Source: Actinomadura flavalba DSM 45200 (GTDB lineage: Bacteria; Actinomycetota; Actinomycetes; Streptosporangiales; Streptosporangiaceae). From it: DNA of 64,000 nt. The notes beneath the pieces were generated by a model. The model was not told the origin of the DNA. It searched no databases and worked only from the letters and a program-made list of their open reading frames with translations. Below are positions 25,411 to 33,276 of this stretch, one piece after another. A program made the position numbers and the translations under genes. Where the stretch lies: NCBI RefSeq assembly GCF_000374305.1, contig NZ_KB894095.1:372001-436000 (forward strand), read 5' to 3'. Numbering within the stretch: the first letter of the stretch is position 1; each line of letters starts with the position of its first letter.

Positions 25411-25656
25411 ATGGAAGCTCCGCCAGGAGATGATCAACGATGCCCGACGTGCGGGGGAGTGCAACGGCTCTACAAGGCCGCTGAAGCCGCCGAGTACCTC
25501 GGCGTCGGCGCCCGCTGGCTCGCAGACAAGGCCGCCGCCGGAGCCATCCCCGCCACCTACGTCGGCCGCTACCTGCGGTTCTCGGCACGCCAGATCGCCG
25601 AGATTCAGCAAGCTGGTGAAGTGCGCCCGGTTTCGGAGCGTCCGCGTCGCCGCTGA
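25411..25656 (+). CDS. HTH_17/excisionase-like protein with CxxC
   Basis: An 81-residue protein from ATG 25411, preceded by a GGGGGA ribosome site. CPTCGG at residues ~11-16 leads into a typical HTH_17 fold: RLYKAAEAAEYLGVGARWLA, then DKAAAGAIPATYVGRYLRFS. It sits 250 nt after the GTCACGG cluster and may bind it. The frame is open from 25309 but the earlier part is compositionally unlike the HTH. It is the fourth HTH_17-type protein in the element. Confidence 0.7.
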   Translation: MEAPPGDDQRCPTCGGVQRLYKAAEAAEYLGVGARWLADKAAAGAIPATYVGRYLRFSARQIAEIQQAGEVRPVSERPRRR

Positions 25657-25853
25657 TCCTTGCGTCCACGACCTTGTCGCAGGTACGAGGGTGCTCGACG
25701 CCGACGCGGACCGGGCGGGACCGGGCCAGTGATCAGGTAATCCGCTCCGCGCCAGCGCCGACTCACCATCTCGTAGCGTGGTCCACAATGTCACGCCACG
25801 CAATCAGTCGGTAACCTGATCGGCGATCTGGAGCAACCGCCTCGCCTCGCGAC

Positions 25854-25891
25854 AGCGCCCCGTCGCTCTCCTCGGAGGGCGGCGGGGCGCT
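25854..25891. terminator. Hairpin downstream of the DinD-like gene
   Basis: AGCGCCCCG pairs with CGGGGCGCT (9 bp, perfect) around a 20-nt GC-rich loop that can pair further. It lies 16 nt past the stop of the minus-strand DinD-like gene. Confidence 0.55.
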
Positions 25892-25906
25892 TTGTCGTGT
25901 GCGCGG

Positions 25907-26749
25907 TCAGGCGGTGAGCGGGCGAGCGAGCAGCTCCAGCTCGGCGTCGACCAGCGCGAGCCACTGGCTCATGTTCAGCCGGGCACCGTCTTCGGCGATG
26001 TCCTGCGCGCGCAGGCACAGCCGCCCGACGATCCGCTCCAGCTTGTTCAGCTCCGGCAGGGTCAGGTAGTTCTTGGCGACCTTCCGGTGCTTGCTGTTCG
26101 GGCCGGGCTCGTCCTTGCCGTTCTCGCGTCCGGGCCAGTGGTAGATGGGACGCGCCTGCTTGATCTGGTTGGCGTCCATGCCGGTCAGGTGCCGGTAGAT
26201 CTGGTTCTGCATCATCCCGAAGAAGATGCCGGTCTCCCGGTTGCTGGGCGCGTAGTCGGGCGCGTTCTCGGCCATCATGTCGCGGAAGACCTTGTAGTCG
26301 ACCATCTCGCGAGCGCGGGCCAGTGCGGTCTGCCGCCTCTCCGCCTCGGTGATCTCACCGACCTCCGCCTCGCGAGCGCGGACGGCGAAGTAGATCCGCG
26401 CCCGCGCGACGGCCTCCTTGGTGTCGTCGCCGGCCATTGCGACGAGGTAGGCGCCGAGGCGGGTGAGTCGATAGTCCTGCGCCTCCCGCTGGGCGCCCGA
26501 GCCGATCGAGACCTTGTTGCGCGTCTCCGCAAAATGCTTCTGAGCTGCGTCGTTACCCTGTACGAGTAGTACGGCGTCGCTAGCCTTGCGGATGACGGTG
26601 GCGAAGTCGCGCCACTGCGCGTACTCCATGAGGGGCTGGAGGTCGCGGCCGGTCCAGTACTCCCTGCCGAAGGCGTCGGTGCGCCGGATCTGGTCGAAGG
26701 GCGAGTCCCCCCTGTCAGGGACCGCGGGCATGCTGCTATCGTCGCGCAT
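25907..26749 (-). CDS. DinD-like / BRO-N-domain protein
   Basis: A 280-residue protein resembling E. coli DNA-damage-inducible protein D. GREYWTGRDLQPLMEYAQWRDF is a BRO-N/phage-antirepressor-like start. KVSIGSGAQREAQDYRLTRLGAYLV with ARIYFAVRAREAE and GMMQNQIYRHLTGMDANQIK follow the DinD layout. DinD inhibits RecA filaments in E. coli, so a role in the SOS response or induction of the element is plausible. ATG 26749 with AAAGGACG is used; the frame continues 63 more codons to 26938 without another ribosome site. Confidence 0.8.
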   Translation of the reverse strand: MRDDSSMPAVPDRGDSPFDQIRRTDAFGREYWTGRDLQPLMEYAQWRDFATVIRKASDAVLLVQGNDAAQKHFAETRNKVSIGSGAQREAQDYRLTRLGAYLVAMAGDDTKEAVARARIYFAVRAREAEVGEITEAERRQTALARAREMVDYKVFRDMMAENAPDYAPSNRETGIFFGMMQNQIYRHLTGMDANQIKQARPIYHWPGRENGKDEPGPNSKHRKVAKNYLTLPELNKLERIVGRLCLRAQDIAEDGARLNMSQWLALVDAELELLARPLTA

Positions 26750-27088
26750 GTTCGTCCTTTCGTGCGTCGCAGCGTTGGTGTGGAGGACGAGCCAGGCCCC
26801 GGCGACCTCCATCGCGCGGGGCCTTTTCTCGTCTGGCGAAAGATCCTGCCACCTCGCGCACAAGATCACGAACGCGCGGCGATCGTCGATAGCGGACCAA
26901 TCGCCCAAAGCGGTCACTTGCGCGGTCGCGTGCATCATGCAGGCAACTCGCCTACCTGCTCGAACTCGCGTTCGACTACCTAGTGTGATCGAATCGTCGC
27001 GATAAGAATTTCATTGCGGTTCAGTGATAACCGGCGTGTCGCGCCCTCGTCTCTGCGACACAAACCGCCCACCCCTACCCTGACCTGC
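26750..27088. other. Gap between the DinD-like gene and the interrupted ORF
   Basis: It contains the upstream in-frame extension of the DinD-like gene (to 26938) and both divergent promoters. The stretch around 26990-27050 is markedly AT-richer than its surroundings, as expected for promoters. No other gene is supported. Confidence 0.4.
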
Positions 27089-27487
27089 ATGCCCGCCTCA
27101 CCCCCGCCCGACCGCATCATCACCGCCCGCCTCCACGGCGCCGTCTCCCGCCACGCCGCCTAGACCGCCCCCACCGGCGAAGCGCGCGGTGCGGCCGTCG
27201 CCGAGCTGCGCGCCATCGCCACCATCACGCCCCCCACCTCGCACGGCTCCCTCCACCCACCCGCACCCGTCCTTCGCCGGGACAAGCTCGGCCAGGTCGC
27301 CAGCATCTGCTTCGGCGCAGCGTCCGGACAGGGCTCGGAGGAGCAGCGGCGCGCCGAGATTCAGGCGGCGCTGCTCCGCAAGGCCAGCGCGGACGAGGAC
27401 GTGCTGGGAGCGCGCATCCCGATCGGAGCGGCGCGGGCCGCGTCCGCCGCGCCGCCGCTCATCGGGGCCAGCGCATGGCCCCGATGA
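27089..27487 (+). pseudogene. Small ORF interrupted by one in-frame TAG
   Basis: ATG 27089 opens a frame of 132 codons, broken only by TAG at 27161-27163 (codon 25), and ends at TGA 27485. After the TAG the frame has strong actinobacterial codon bias and a protein-like sequence (LGQVASICFGAASGQGSEEQ, ending AAPPLIGASAWPR). A terminator follows 3 nt after the stop. A single nonsense mutation in a once real gene is the simplest view; sequencing error or a downstream start are alternatives. Function unknown. Confidence 0.5.
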
Positions 27488-27490
27488 CAA

Positions 27491-27522
27491 CGCCCCCGTC
27501 CTTCCGAAGAAGGGCGGGGGCG
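27491..27522. terminator. Hairpin between the interrupted ORF and the SDH-type gene
   Basis: A 14-bp stem (CGCCCCCGTCCTTC with GAAGGGCGGGGGCG, one G-T pair) and a CGAA loop. It is placed between two convergent genes and can serve both. Confidence 0.75.
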
Positions 27523-27545
27523 CTTCGCGGTCGGAGGGTCCTTGG

Positions 27546-28610
27546 CTACTCAGTCTCCACACGCATCACCTGGGATGCCGCCCGGCTCTCGTACACCGAG
27601 AGGGCACGGAGGCCGCCCAGTGCGAAGTAGCGAGTCCAAATGCGCCAGATTTCCTGCCAGTCATCGCACTGTGCGTCCAGCTCACGGATCGGGAGGCCGA
27701 CCGCCTTGGCCTCAGTCGCACCCACGACAGCCGAATGCATCCTCGGATCGTGCACGAGCTGATGGGTTACCCGCTTGGCGAGAGCCGCCGCCTCTTCCTG
27801 GGTGCGTTCCGGGTTCGCGCTTACCGCCTGGAGGGCGATGTCGTCGGTCCGGCCGAGCGCCGACTGGGCGAACTGGAAGGTGCTGGCGTCGATGGCTCCG
27901 CTGCCCAGCAGCATGGCGTGGATTTGATCGGTGTTGGGCCGGGTTTCGACGTCGCTCAGTGCGCTGTTGACAGCGGTGATGATCTCCTTGGCGCTCACGA
28001 AGCCCCGGTCGGGGAGGAAGATCTGCGGGTCGATCGGGCCGAGGTCCGAACTCGGACCCATGATGATTTCGTGCGCGCCTAGGGCCAGGATCGTTGCTGC
28101 GCTCTTGGCGATGTCGGGGATGACGACACAGAGGCGCCTACAGCTGGCCTGTGCGAGCCGCGCGAGCCGGACGGCGACCTCGCCGTCTCCACCCGGCGAG
28201 CACAGCAGCAGGTGCAGGTCCTGCTTCGGGTTGGCGTCGTGGAGAAGTTCGGCGAAGTAGGTGACGCTGTCTGCGTGGATGACGTCGATCATGACGATGA
28301 GGCGGCAGTTGTGGCGCCGCTCGTACTCGTCGATGAGGTGGCGCCGAAGGTAGCGAGCCTCGTGCTGGGCGCCGAAGAGTGGGGTGAAGTCCTTGGTCAC
28401 CGATCGGTCCGACCGCGGCCCGGGTACATGCGGTCGCGGCTCGCTGTCGACGATCCGCTCCTCTTCGCTGTCTGCCTCCCCAGCTTCCACGCCTCCCTGA
28501 CTGAGCGTTGCCGTTCCTCCCACTCTGGGTCCGGCTGGAACGTCGCCTTCCCCTTTCGCTTCCTCTTCATCGCTACTCCCCGGGGCGATCTTGTTTGTTG
28601 TCATCAACAT
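27546..28610 (-). CDS. SDH-type (ClpP/SppA-fold) serine protease
   Basis: A 354-residue protein of the serine dehydrogenase proteinase family (SDH_sah), a ClpP/SppA-like fold. The first ~75 residues are acidic and disordered. The fold shows LLLCSPGGDGEVAVRLARL, then the nucleophile region VIPDIAKSAATILALGAHEI with Ser in KSAAT, then GPSSDLGPIDPQI, the conserved second segment. Start ATG 28610 has AGAGG upstream. Substrate unknown; homologues are soluble or membrane-linked. It is probably cargo of the element rather than a mobility gene. Confidence 0.8.
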   Translation of the reverse strand: MLMTTNKIAPGSSDEEEAKGEGDVPAGPRVGGTATLSQGGVEAGEADSEEERIVDSEPRPHVPGPRSDRSVTKDFTPLFGAQHEARYLRRHLIDEYERRHNCRLIVMIDVIHADSVTYFAELLHDANPKQDLHLLLCSPGGDGEVAVRLARLAQASCRRLCVVIPDIAKSAATILALGAHEIIMGPSSDLGPIDPQIFLPDRGFVSAKEIITAVNSALSDVETRPNTDQIHAMLLGSGAIDASTFQFAQSALGRTDDIALQAVSANPERTQEEAAALAKRVTHQLVHDPRMHSAVVGATEAKAVGLPIRELDAQCDDWQEIWRIWTRYFALGGLRALSVYESRAASQVMRVETE

Positions 28611-29038
28611 AACCTCTGTGTGTGACACCCTTCTGGGTGCGGGGGGTGGTTGCTCCATCTCGGGGGGGTGACTCCTTCCTAGTTGTGACTGGCTGGTAAG
28701 CAAAGCCGCCACGCACGAACGGTCATCAACACAAAAATTCTCGGCTGCAACGCTCGGCTGCTCACGATCGTTCGGCCGCCTGACCGATCGCGTCGTCACG
28801 CGCCCCGAACCAGCCAGGCCAGGCGCGGGCGCGGCGGCGTGTCGCCGGTATGGGAGCGCGCCGTCTCGGGGTGCGCGGCCCGGGGCGGGGAAGAGCTGCC
28901 CCGGGCCGCGCGTGCCGGACGCCCCCCGCGTCCGGCGCATGGACCCCGGCCCGGTGCGGCGCGCCCGCTGCACACCAGGCCGGGGGTAGGCGCGGGCACG
29001 GCGGCGCACTCCCGGACGCCCCACGCCGTGCCCGCAGT
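28611..29038. other. 428-nt non-coding stretch
   Basis: It lies upstream of the SDH-type gene and downstream of two small minus-strand genes. The part nearest the SDH gene is less GC-rich and should hold its promoter. The rest is extremely GC-rich with only antisense-type open frames. No RNA gene or clear repeat is seen. Confidence 0.35.
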
Positions 29039-29269
29039 TCATCGGCCCCACCGCCGCATCTCGGCGGCGATGAGGGCGTTCATCAGGTCGTCCGGCGTCG
29101 CGCCCTCGACGAGGCACGCGCCGTCCATCGCCCACCACCGGCGCGTGTGGTGCCCGAACCAGACGCGGGCGGCCGGGAATTGCCCGTGCAGCCGCGCGAC
29201 CTCGGCCGCGTGAATCGGCGCGAGGTCGATCACGGCCGTGTCGACGCGGTACGCCGGGGTCGCGTTCAC
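29039..29269 (-). CDS. 76-residue small protein (TRRWWAM family)
   Basis: It starts at GTG 29269 in a GTGA overlap with the gene before it. The product has AEVARLHGQFPAARVWFGHH followed by TRRWWAMDG and a short helix. The RRWWA core is also present in the upstream gene (DRRRWWALR), so the two are probably distant paralogues. Similar short proteins sit beside XRE/TPR regulators in many actinobacteria. Function unknown. Confidence 0.65.
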   Translation of the reverse strand: MNATPAYRVDTAVIDLAPIHAAEVARLHGQFPAARVWFGHHTRRWWAMDGACLVEGATPDDLMNALIAAEMRRWGR

Positions 29270-29652
29270 CGCTCGGCCTCGCGTTCGGCGAGGGTCTGCT
29301 CGTCGAGCAGTTCGCGTAGGCCATCGAGGGTGTCGGCGATGAGGTCGGAGACGACGTGCCGGGTGCGCAGCGCCCACCAGCGGCGGCGGTCGGTCAGCAG
29401 GATGGACCAGCCGGGGAAGTCGGCCTTGAGCTTCAGGCACTCGTCGGACTGGGTCAGCAGCAGCCGGGCCAGGTGTTCGCCGGTCGGCGCGGCCAGGGTG
29501 TGGCGGTGGCCGGCCGACACCTCGTGGTGGGTGAGGAGCCGGGTGCGGGTGGCCGTCCACGTCTCCCCGCCGACGGGGAGCTGCTCGCGGCGTACCGTCC
29601 ATCCGGGGTGCTGCTGGTGCAGTTCCTCGGGTGTGACCTGTGTGGTCTCCAT
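29266..29652 (-). CDS. Small protein with RRRWWALR motif
   Basis: A ~128-residue protein from ATG 29652 (METTQVTPEELHQQHPGW). It contains TATRTRLLTHHEVSAGHRH and PGWSILLTDRRRWWALRTRH, then a helical C-terminus (DTLDGLRELLDEQTLAERE). The frame is open to 29724, but the extra part runs through the divergent promoter. It is divergent from the TPR regulator and coupled to the following small gene. Function unknown; probably an accessory of that regulator. Confidence 0.65.
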   Translation of the reverse strand: METTQVTPEELHQQHPGWTVRREQLPVGGETWTATRTRLLTHHEVSAGHRHTLAAPTGEHLARLLLTQSDECLKLKADFPGWSILLTDRRRWWALRTRHVVSDLIADTLDGLRELLDEQTLAEREAER

Positions 29653-29689
29653 GCCGCCAGCGTGCCCGTGCGGTGAAGAGCTGCGGCAG

Positions 29690-29736
29690 GTGTGAAGCAC
29701 CCGCGGGCGAGGGTCGTCGTTCACACGGGGTGTGAA
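29690..29736. promoter_or_regulatory. GTGTGAA repeats in the divergent promoter
   Basis: GTGTGAA occurs at 29690-29696 and 29730-29736, and its complement TTCACAC at 29720-29726, giving direct and inverted spacings in one 47-nt stretch between the small-gene pair and the TPR regulator. It is a candidate operator for that regulator. Confidence 0.45.
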
Positions 29737-29812
29737 CGGATTGCGCGCCGGGTCTTGCCGCGCCCTGTGATGGCGCTCCTACACTGCGCTTACGCCAGAC
29801 GGACGGAGCGCC

Positions 29813-31135
29813 GTGGAACCGAATCTGCTGCTGGACGCCCTGCTCGGCGAGGCGGGCATGTCGTACGCCGGGCTCGCCGCTCGGATGAACCACGGCGCGG
29901 CGACGCGGTACGACCACACGTCGGTGGCGCGCTGGGTCCGCGACCACGCGATCCCGCGCGGCGCCGCTCCGGACCTGATCTGCGACATCCTCGGCGCCCG
30001 TCTCGGCCGGGTCCTCACGCTCGGCGACATCGGCATGGACCGCGCCGGGTCGCCCGGCGACGGTCCGCCGGACCTGGGTACGGCGTTGTCGCACGCCACC
30101 GCGCTGTGGCGGGGCGACGACCAGCGGTCCGAGATCGTCGCCCGGACGACGCTGCTGCGCGGCCCTGCCGCTGTGGCGCCGGTGTTCGAGTGGGAGAACC
30201 CGCCCGACGACCGCGACGTCTCCCACCGCGGCCCGGGTCGCGTCGGCGTCGCCGAGGTGCAGCGGGTGCGGGCGGCGCGGGACCGCTACGAGCAGATGTA
30301 CCGGCGCGTCGGCGGGGTGCCCGTCCGGCCGCGCGTGGTGGCCTACCTGCACCGGCAGGTGGCCCCGCTGGTGAAGGGCACCTACGACGATGCGACCGGC
30401 CGCGAGCTGCTGCGCGCCGCCGGTGGCTTGGTCGCGCTGGCGGGCATCTCGGCCTACGACGCCGACCGTCAGCCGCTCGCGCAGCGGTACCTGCTGCACG
30501 CTCTGCGGATGGCCAAGGCGTCGGGCTCGCGGTCGTTCGGCGGGTATGTCGTGGCGCTGCTGGCCAACCAGGCGATGTACCGGGGCACGTACCGGCAGGT
30601 GATCCAGTACGCCGAGACCGCACTGCGCGGCGCGGGCGGGCACCTGTCCCCGGCGCTGGTGGTCGACCTGCACGCGCTCCAGGCCAAGGCGTACGCGCGG
30701 ATGGGCGACACCGCCGGGTGCCACCGGCACATGGCGCGCTCGTACGGCGTCGAGATCCGCCGGGAGAACGAGCCGCCCGAGACCGGCTACGTCCAGCCCG
30801 GCCTGGTCGCCACCCAGCACGCCGAGGCGCTGCGCCGCCTGGGTGATCTGCGCGCCGCCCAGGAGCACGCCGAGCAGGCGCTCGCGCCCGACGACGTCCA
30901 CACCCGGGGGCAGGCGCACCGCCTGGCGACGTTCGCGCTCATCCTCGCCCAGCGCGGCGAGGTCGAGCACGCCGCCGACATCGGCGAACAGATGCTCGAC
31001 CGCGCCGCGGGCATGGAGTCCGGTCGGATCGCCGAACGGGTCCGCGACGTCGTCGACGCCCTGGCCCGCCACGACACCGCAGCCGTGCGCGATCTTCGCG
31101 AACGCGCCGTGCAGCATCTCGACGTGCCGATGTAG
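29813..31135 (+). CDS. XRE-like transcriptional regulator with TPR region
   Basis: A 440-residue protein typical of large actinobacterial XRE/TPR regulators. Residues ~5-70 form the DNA-binding part (LLGEAGMSYAGLAARMNHGA, YDHTSVARWVRD). Residues ~170-430 form helical repeats (RYLLHALRMAKASGSRSFGG, AEALRRLGDLRAAQEHAEQAL). The TPRs usually bind a peptide or other ligand. GTG 29813 has GGAG upstream. It is followed by a Nudix gene after 50 nt; pSAM2 of Streptomyces likewise pairs regulators with a Nudix-motif immunity factor (Pif). Confidence 0.8.
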   Translation: MEPNLLLDALLGEAGMSYAGLAARMNHGAATRYDHTSVARWVRDHAIPRGAAPDLICDILGARLGRVLTLGDIGMDRAGSPGDGPPDLGTALSHATALWRGDDQRSEIVARTTLLRGPAAVAPVFEWENPPDDRDVSHRGPGRVGVAEVQRVRAARDRYEQMYRRVGGVPVRPRVVAYLHRQVAPLVKGTYDDATGRELLRAAGGLVALAGISAYDADRQPLAQRYLLHALRMAKASGSRSFGGYVVALLANQAMYRGTYRQVIQYAETALRGAGGHLSPALVVDLHALQAKAYARMGDTAGCHRHMARSYGVEIRRENEPPETGYVQPGLVATQHAEALRRLGDLRAAQEHAEQALAPDDVHTRGQAHRLATFALILAQRGEVEHAADIGEQMLDRAAGMESGRIAERVRDVVDALARHDTAAVRDLRERAVQHLDVPM

Positions 31136-31185
31136 CCGCGCCGATACCGTGGCCGGTGATCTGCCACCGACTCCGGGGAACGCCG

Positions 31186-31719
31186 ATGCGCTGGACCGTC
31201 CGCGACGAGACACCGCTCTACACCGACCCATGGCTGGACATCCGCATGGCCAAGGTCGACATCGGCCAGGGCCGCACGCTCGACCACCGGCTGATCCGCA
31301 CCCCGCCGGGCGCCGGCGTCGTCGCAGTGAACGAGGACCGGCGCGTGCTGATGATGTGGCGGCACCGGTTCATCACCGACGCGTGGGGATGGGAGATCCC
31401 CATCGGCCGCATCGAGGACGACGACCAGGACCCCGCCACCGCCGCCGCCCGCGAATGCGAGGCCGAGACCGGATGGCGGCCGGGCCCGCTACGCCCGCTG
31501 CTGACCGTGACGCCCACGCCCGGCATCAGCGACAGCACGCACCACATCTTCCGCGCCGACGACGCCGCCTTCGTCGGCGACCCGACCGAGGACTGGGAGT
31601 CCTCACGCGTGGAGTGGGTACCGCTCGACGACATCCGCGACCTGGTCACCGCCGGCCACCTCATGAGCGGCACCACCCTCGCCGCCGTCCTCTACGTCCT
31701 CACCGAACCCGCGCCGTGA
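31186..31719 (+). CDS. Nudix hydrolase
   Basis: A 177-residue Nudix protein. The Nudix box is IGRIEDDDQDPATAAARECE followed by AETGW; it has one extra residue between the first Gly and the REC segment, and Ala replaces the first Glu of the canonical EE pair, so activity could be reduced or altered. ATG 31186 with GGGGAA is preferred to GTG 31156. Some Nudix proteins on actinomycete elements (Pif of pSAM2) act in transfer immunity rather than nucleotide clean-up; that role is only a suggestion here. Confidence 0.8.
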   Translation: MRWTVRDETPLYTDPWLDIRMAKVDIGQGRTLDHRLIRTPPGAGVVAVNEDRRVLMMWRHRFITDAWGWEIPIGRIEDDDQDPATAAARECEAETGWRPGPLRPLLTVTPTPGISDSTHHIFRADDAAFVGDPTEDWESSRVEWVPLDDIRDLVTAGHLMSGTTLAAVLYVLTEPAP

Positions 31720-31971
31720 AACCCGCGATGCTCGCTCCCGCTCGGCGATCCTGGGGAGTAGCTAGTCTCGGATGCCGGGCACGTGCCCAGGAGGCAGTCA
31801 CCCTTCCCTCGCACGGTTCGCGTCCGGCCATCCGGCCACCGCACGGTGATCTCGCAGGCGACCCAGCGGAGTACCGCCATGGTGCTCCGCCCTCGCTGTG
31901 TTCTCGTTGTGGTCTGGCCGTGGGTGGCCAAGAGGTCGCCGCTGCGAGCGCTGCGCGCTTCACTCTGCTGG

Positions 31972-32346
31972 GTGAACCCTCTTCGTCACGCCCTTCGCCA
32001 CGCACCGGCCATCCTGCTCGCGGTCACGGTGGCCTCGTGCAGCAGCAGCGAGGAACCCGCAGCGCGCCCCTCGAATTCGTCCTCGGCGGCCGCGTCGGTC
32101 GACCGGCCGGCGCGGGATATGTGCGCTCACCTCGACCGTGCGCGGAACCTCGCCGCTGGCTCCGGTGAGCCCGGCCCTGATGACTCCGCACCGGTGGGTG
32201 ATGTCGAGGCGCTGACAGCTCGGACGCAGGCGCAGACGTCGGCGCTGGCATCGCGGATGCCGTCCCTGGCGCAGCTCGTGCAGCGCTCCCCCGGCACGGT
32301 GCCCGTGCAGCAGCTCGAAGCCTGGTGCGCGGAGAACGGCCTGTAG
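31972..32346 (+). CDS. Small lipoprotein
   Basis: From GTG 31972 it is 124 residues: a basic start (VNPLRHALRHAPA), a hydrophobic core and a lipobox LLAVTVASC, so Cys would be lipidated. A Ser-rich tether follows, then a helical domain (CAHLDRARNLAAGSGEPG; VEALTARTQAQTSALASRMP) with two Cys that could form a disulphide (MCAHL and EAWCAENGL). The frame is open to 31783, but only this start places the basic residues right before the hydrophobic core. A surface-exclusion or adhesion role on the element is possible but unproven. Confidence 0.6.
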   Translation: MNPLRHALRHAPAILLAVTVASCSSSEEPAARPSNSSSAAASVDRPARDMCAHLDRARNLAAGSGEPGPDDSAPVGDVEALTARTQAQTSALASRMPSLAQLVQRSPGTVPVQQLEAWCAENGL

Positions 32347-32394
32347 CCCTCGCACACGAGCCGGTTGACCCGACCCTGTGCGAGGGCCAGCGCA

Positions 32395-33276
32395 TCAGGT
32401 TCGTGCTTCGGCGAGCGCGTCGCGGATGCGGACGGCGCGCGGGTGCCCGATCTTGAGCTCTCGCCGCAGCGCTCGGATCGACGGGGTGTCCCCGGTCGCG
32501 AGGACATCGGCGAACCGGTCGCGAGCGGTCGCGACCACTTCGGCGAGCTCTGTTCCGCCGGGCTCAACCGGGTCCGCCTCGACCTCGCCGGAGACGGCGC
32601 GGCCGACCTCCCCGGTCGGCTCGGTGACCGGCCACCCGGTCGCGTGCTCCAGCCGGTCGCGACCGGCGCTCTCGCCCGGGTCCTGGCCGTGCTCGTCGGC
32701 GAGGTCGAGGCTGCGCGCCATCGGCGCCGTGAGCTCGACCGGTCCGCCCTGCTCGATGCCGTTACTCGATCCCGACACCGCGGCCGTGACCGTCTCCCAC
32801 CGCGCATCCCCAGCTACCGCGTGACCTGCGTCCTCGACATTGAACGCAGGCCACGCCGCCGACGGCTCACCAGCCGTCGACGGCGAGTCCGGGCTACGGC
32901 GAATCTCCCCGATGACCAGGTGGAAACAGCCGGTCGCGACCAGCGCGGGCCACCCGGAGACCAGTGCTCCCGTCCACCCGTGGTCGAGGCCGTGCGCCAC
33001 GTTCGCCGCCATCGTCGCCGCGATGCCGAGCAGCAGCATCAACCACGCCAGGACCGGCGGTCGCGACCGGTTCCGGGCCGCCTTCACGATCACCAGCGAG
33101 CACGTGAGGATGAGCCCATCCACGGTGAGCGCACCGGCTCGCGCGGCGAACCCGTCCTCCCCATTGTCCTCGGCGAGGTCGAGGATGTGACCGTAGGAGA
33201 TCACGACCGCGATCACGGTCACGGCCGACAGTGAGGCGTACAGCCCCCACCGGATCGCCCTGTCCTCGCCGCTCAC
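32395..33276 (-). CDS. DUF2637 (Spd-like) membrane protein
   Basis: A 293-residue protein starting in a GTGA overlap with the gene before it. Four hydrophobic helices fill the first ~130 residues (LYASLSAVTVIAVVISYGHI; PVLAWLMLLLGIAATMAANV; LVATGCFHLVIGEI), the DUF2637 arrangement found on most actinomycete conjugative elements and linked to spread between hyphal compartments. The tail is long and acidic, and the last ~50 residues form an HTH-like region (SIRALRRELKIGHPRAVRIR). It is the main transfer-type gene seen in the element. Confidence 0.8.
   Translation of the reverse strand: MSGEDRAIRWGLYASLSAVTVIAVVISYGHILDLAEDNGEDGFAARAGALTVDGLILTCSLVIVKAARNRSRPPVLAWLMLLLGIAATMAANVAHGLDHGWTGALVSGWPALVATGCFHLVIGEIRRSPDSPSTAGEPSAAWPAFNVEDAGHAVAGDARWETVTAAVSGSSNGIEQGGPVELTAPMARSLDLADEHGQDPGESAGRDRLEHATGWPVTEPTGEVGRAVSGEVEADPVEPGGTELAEVVATARDRFADVLATGDTPSIRALRRELKIGHPRAVRIRDALAEART

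Noticed and set aside
27098..27562. Minus-strand 154-codon frame upstream of the SDH-type gene
   Set aside because: Antisense to the amber-interrupted ORF and crosses a strong terminator hairpin; Gly/Arg-rich with no ribosome site.
28839..29213. Plus-strand 124-codon frame opposite the small RRWWA gene
   Set aside because: Pro/Ala/Arg-rich shadow of the minus-strand gene; no ribosome site.
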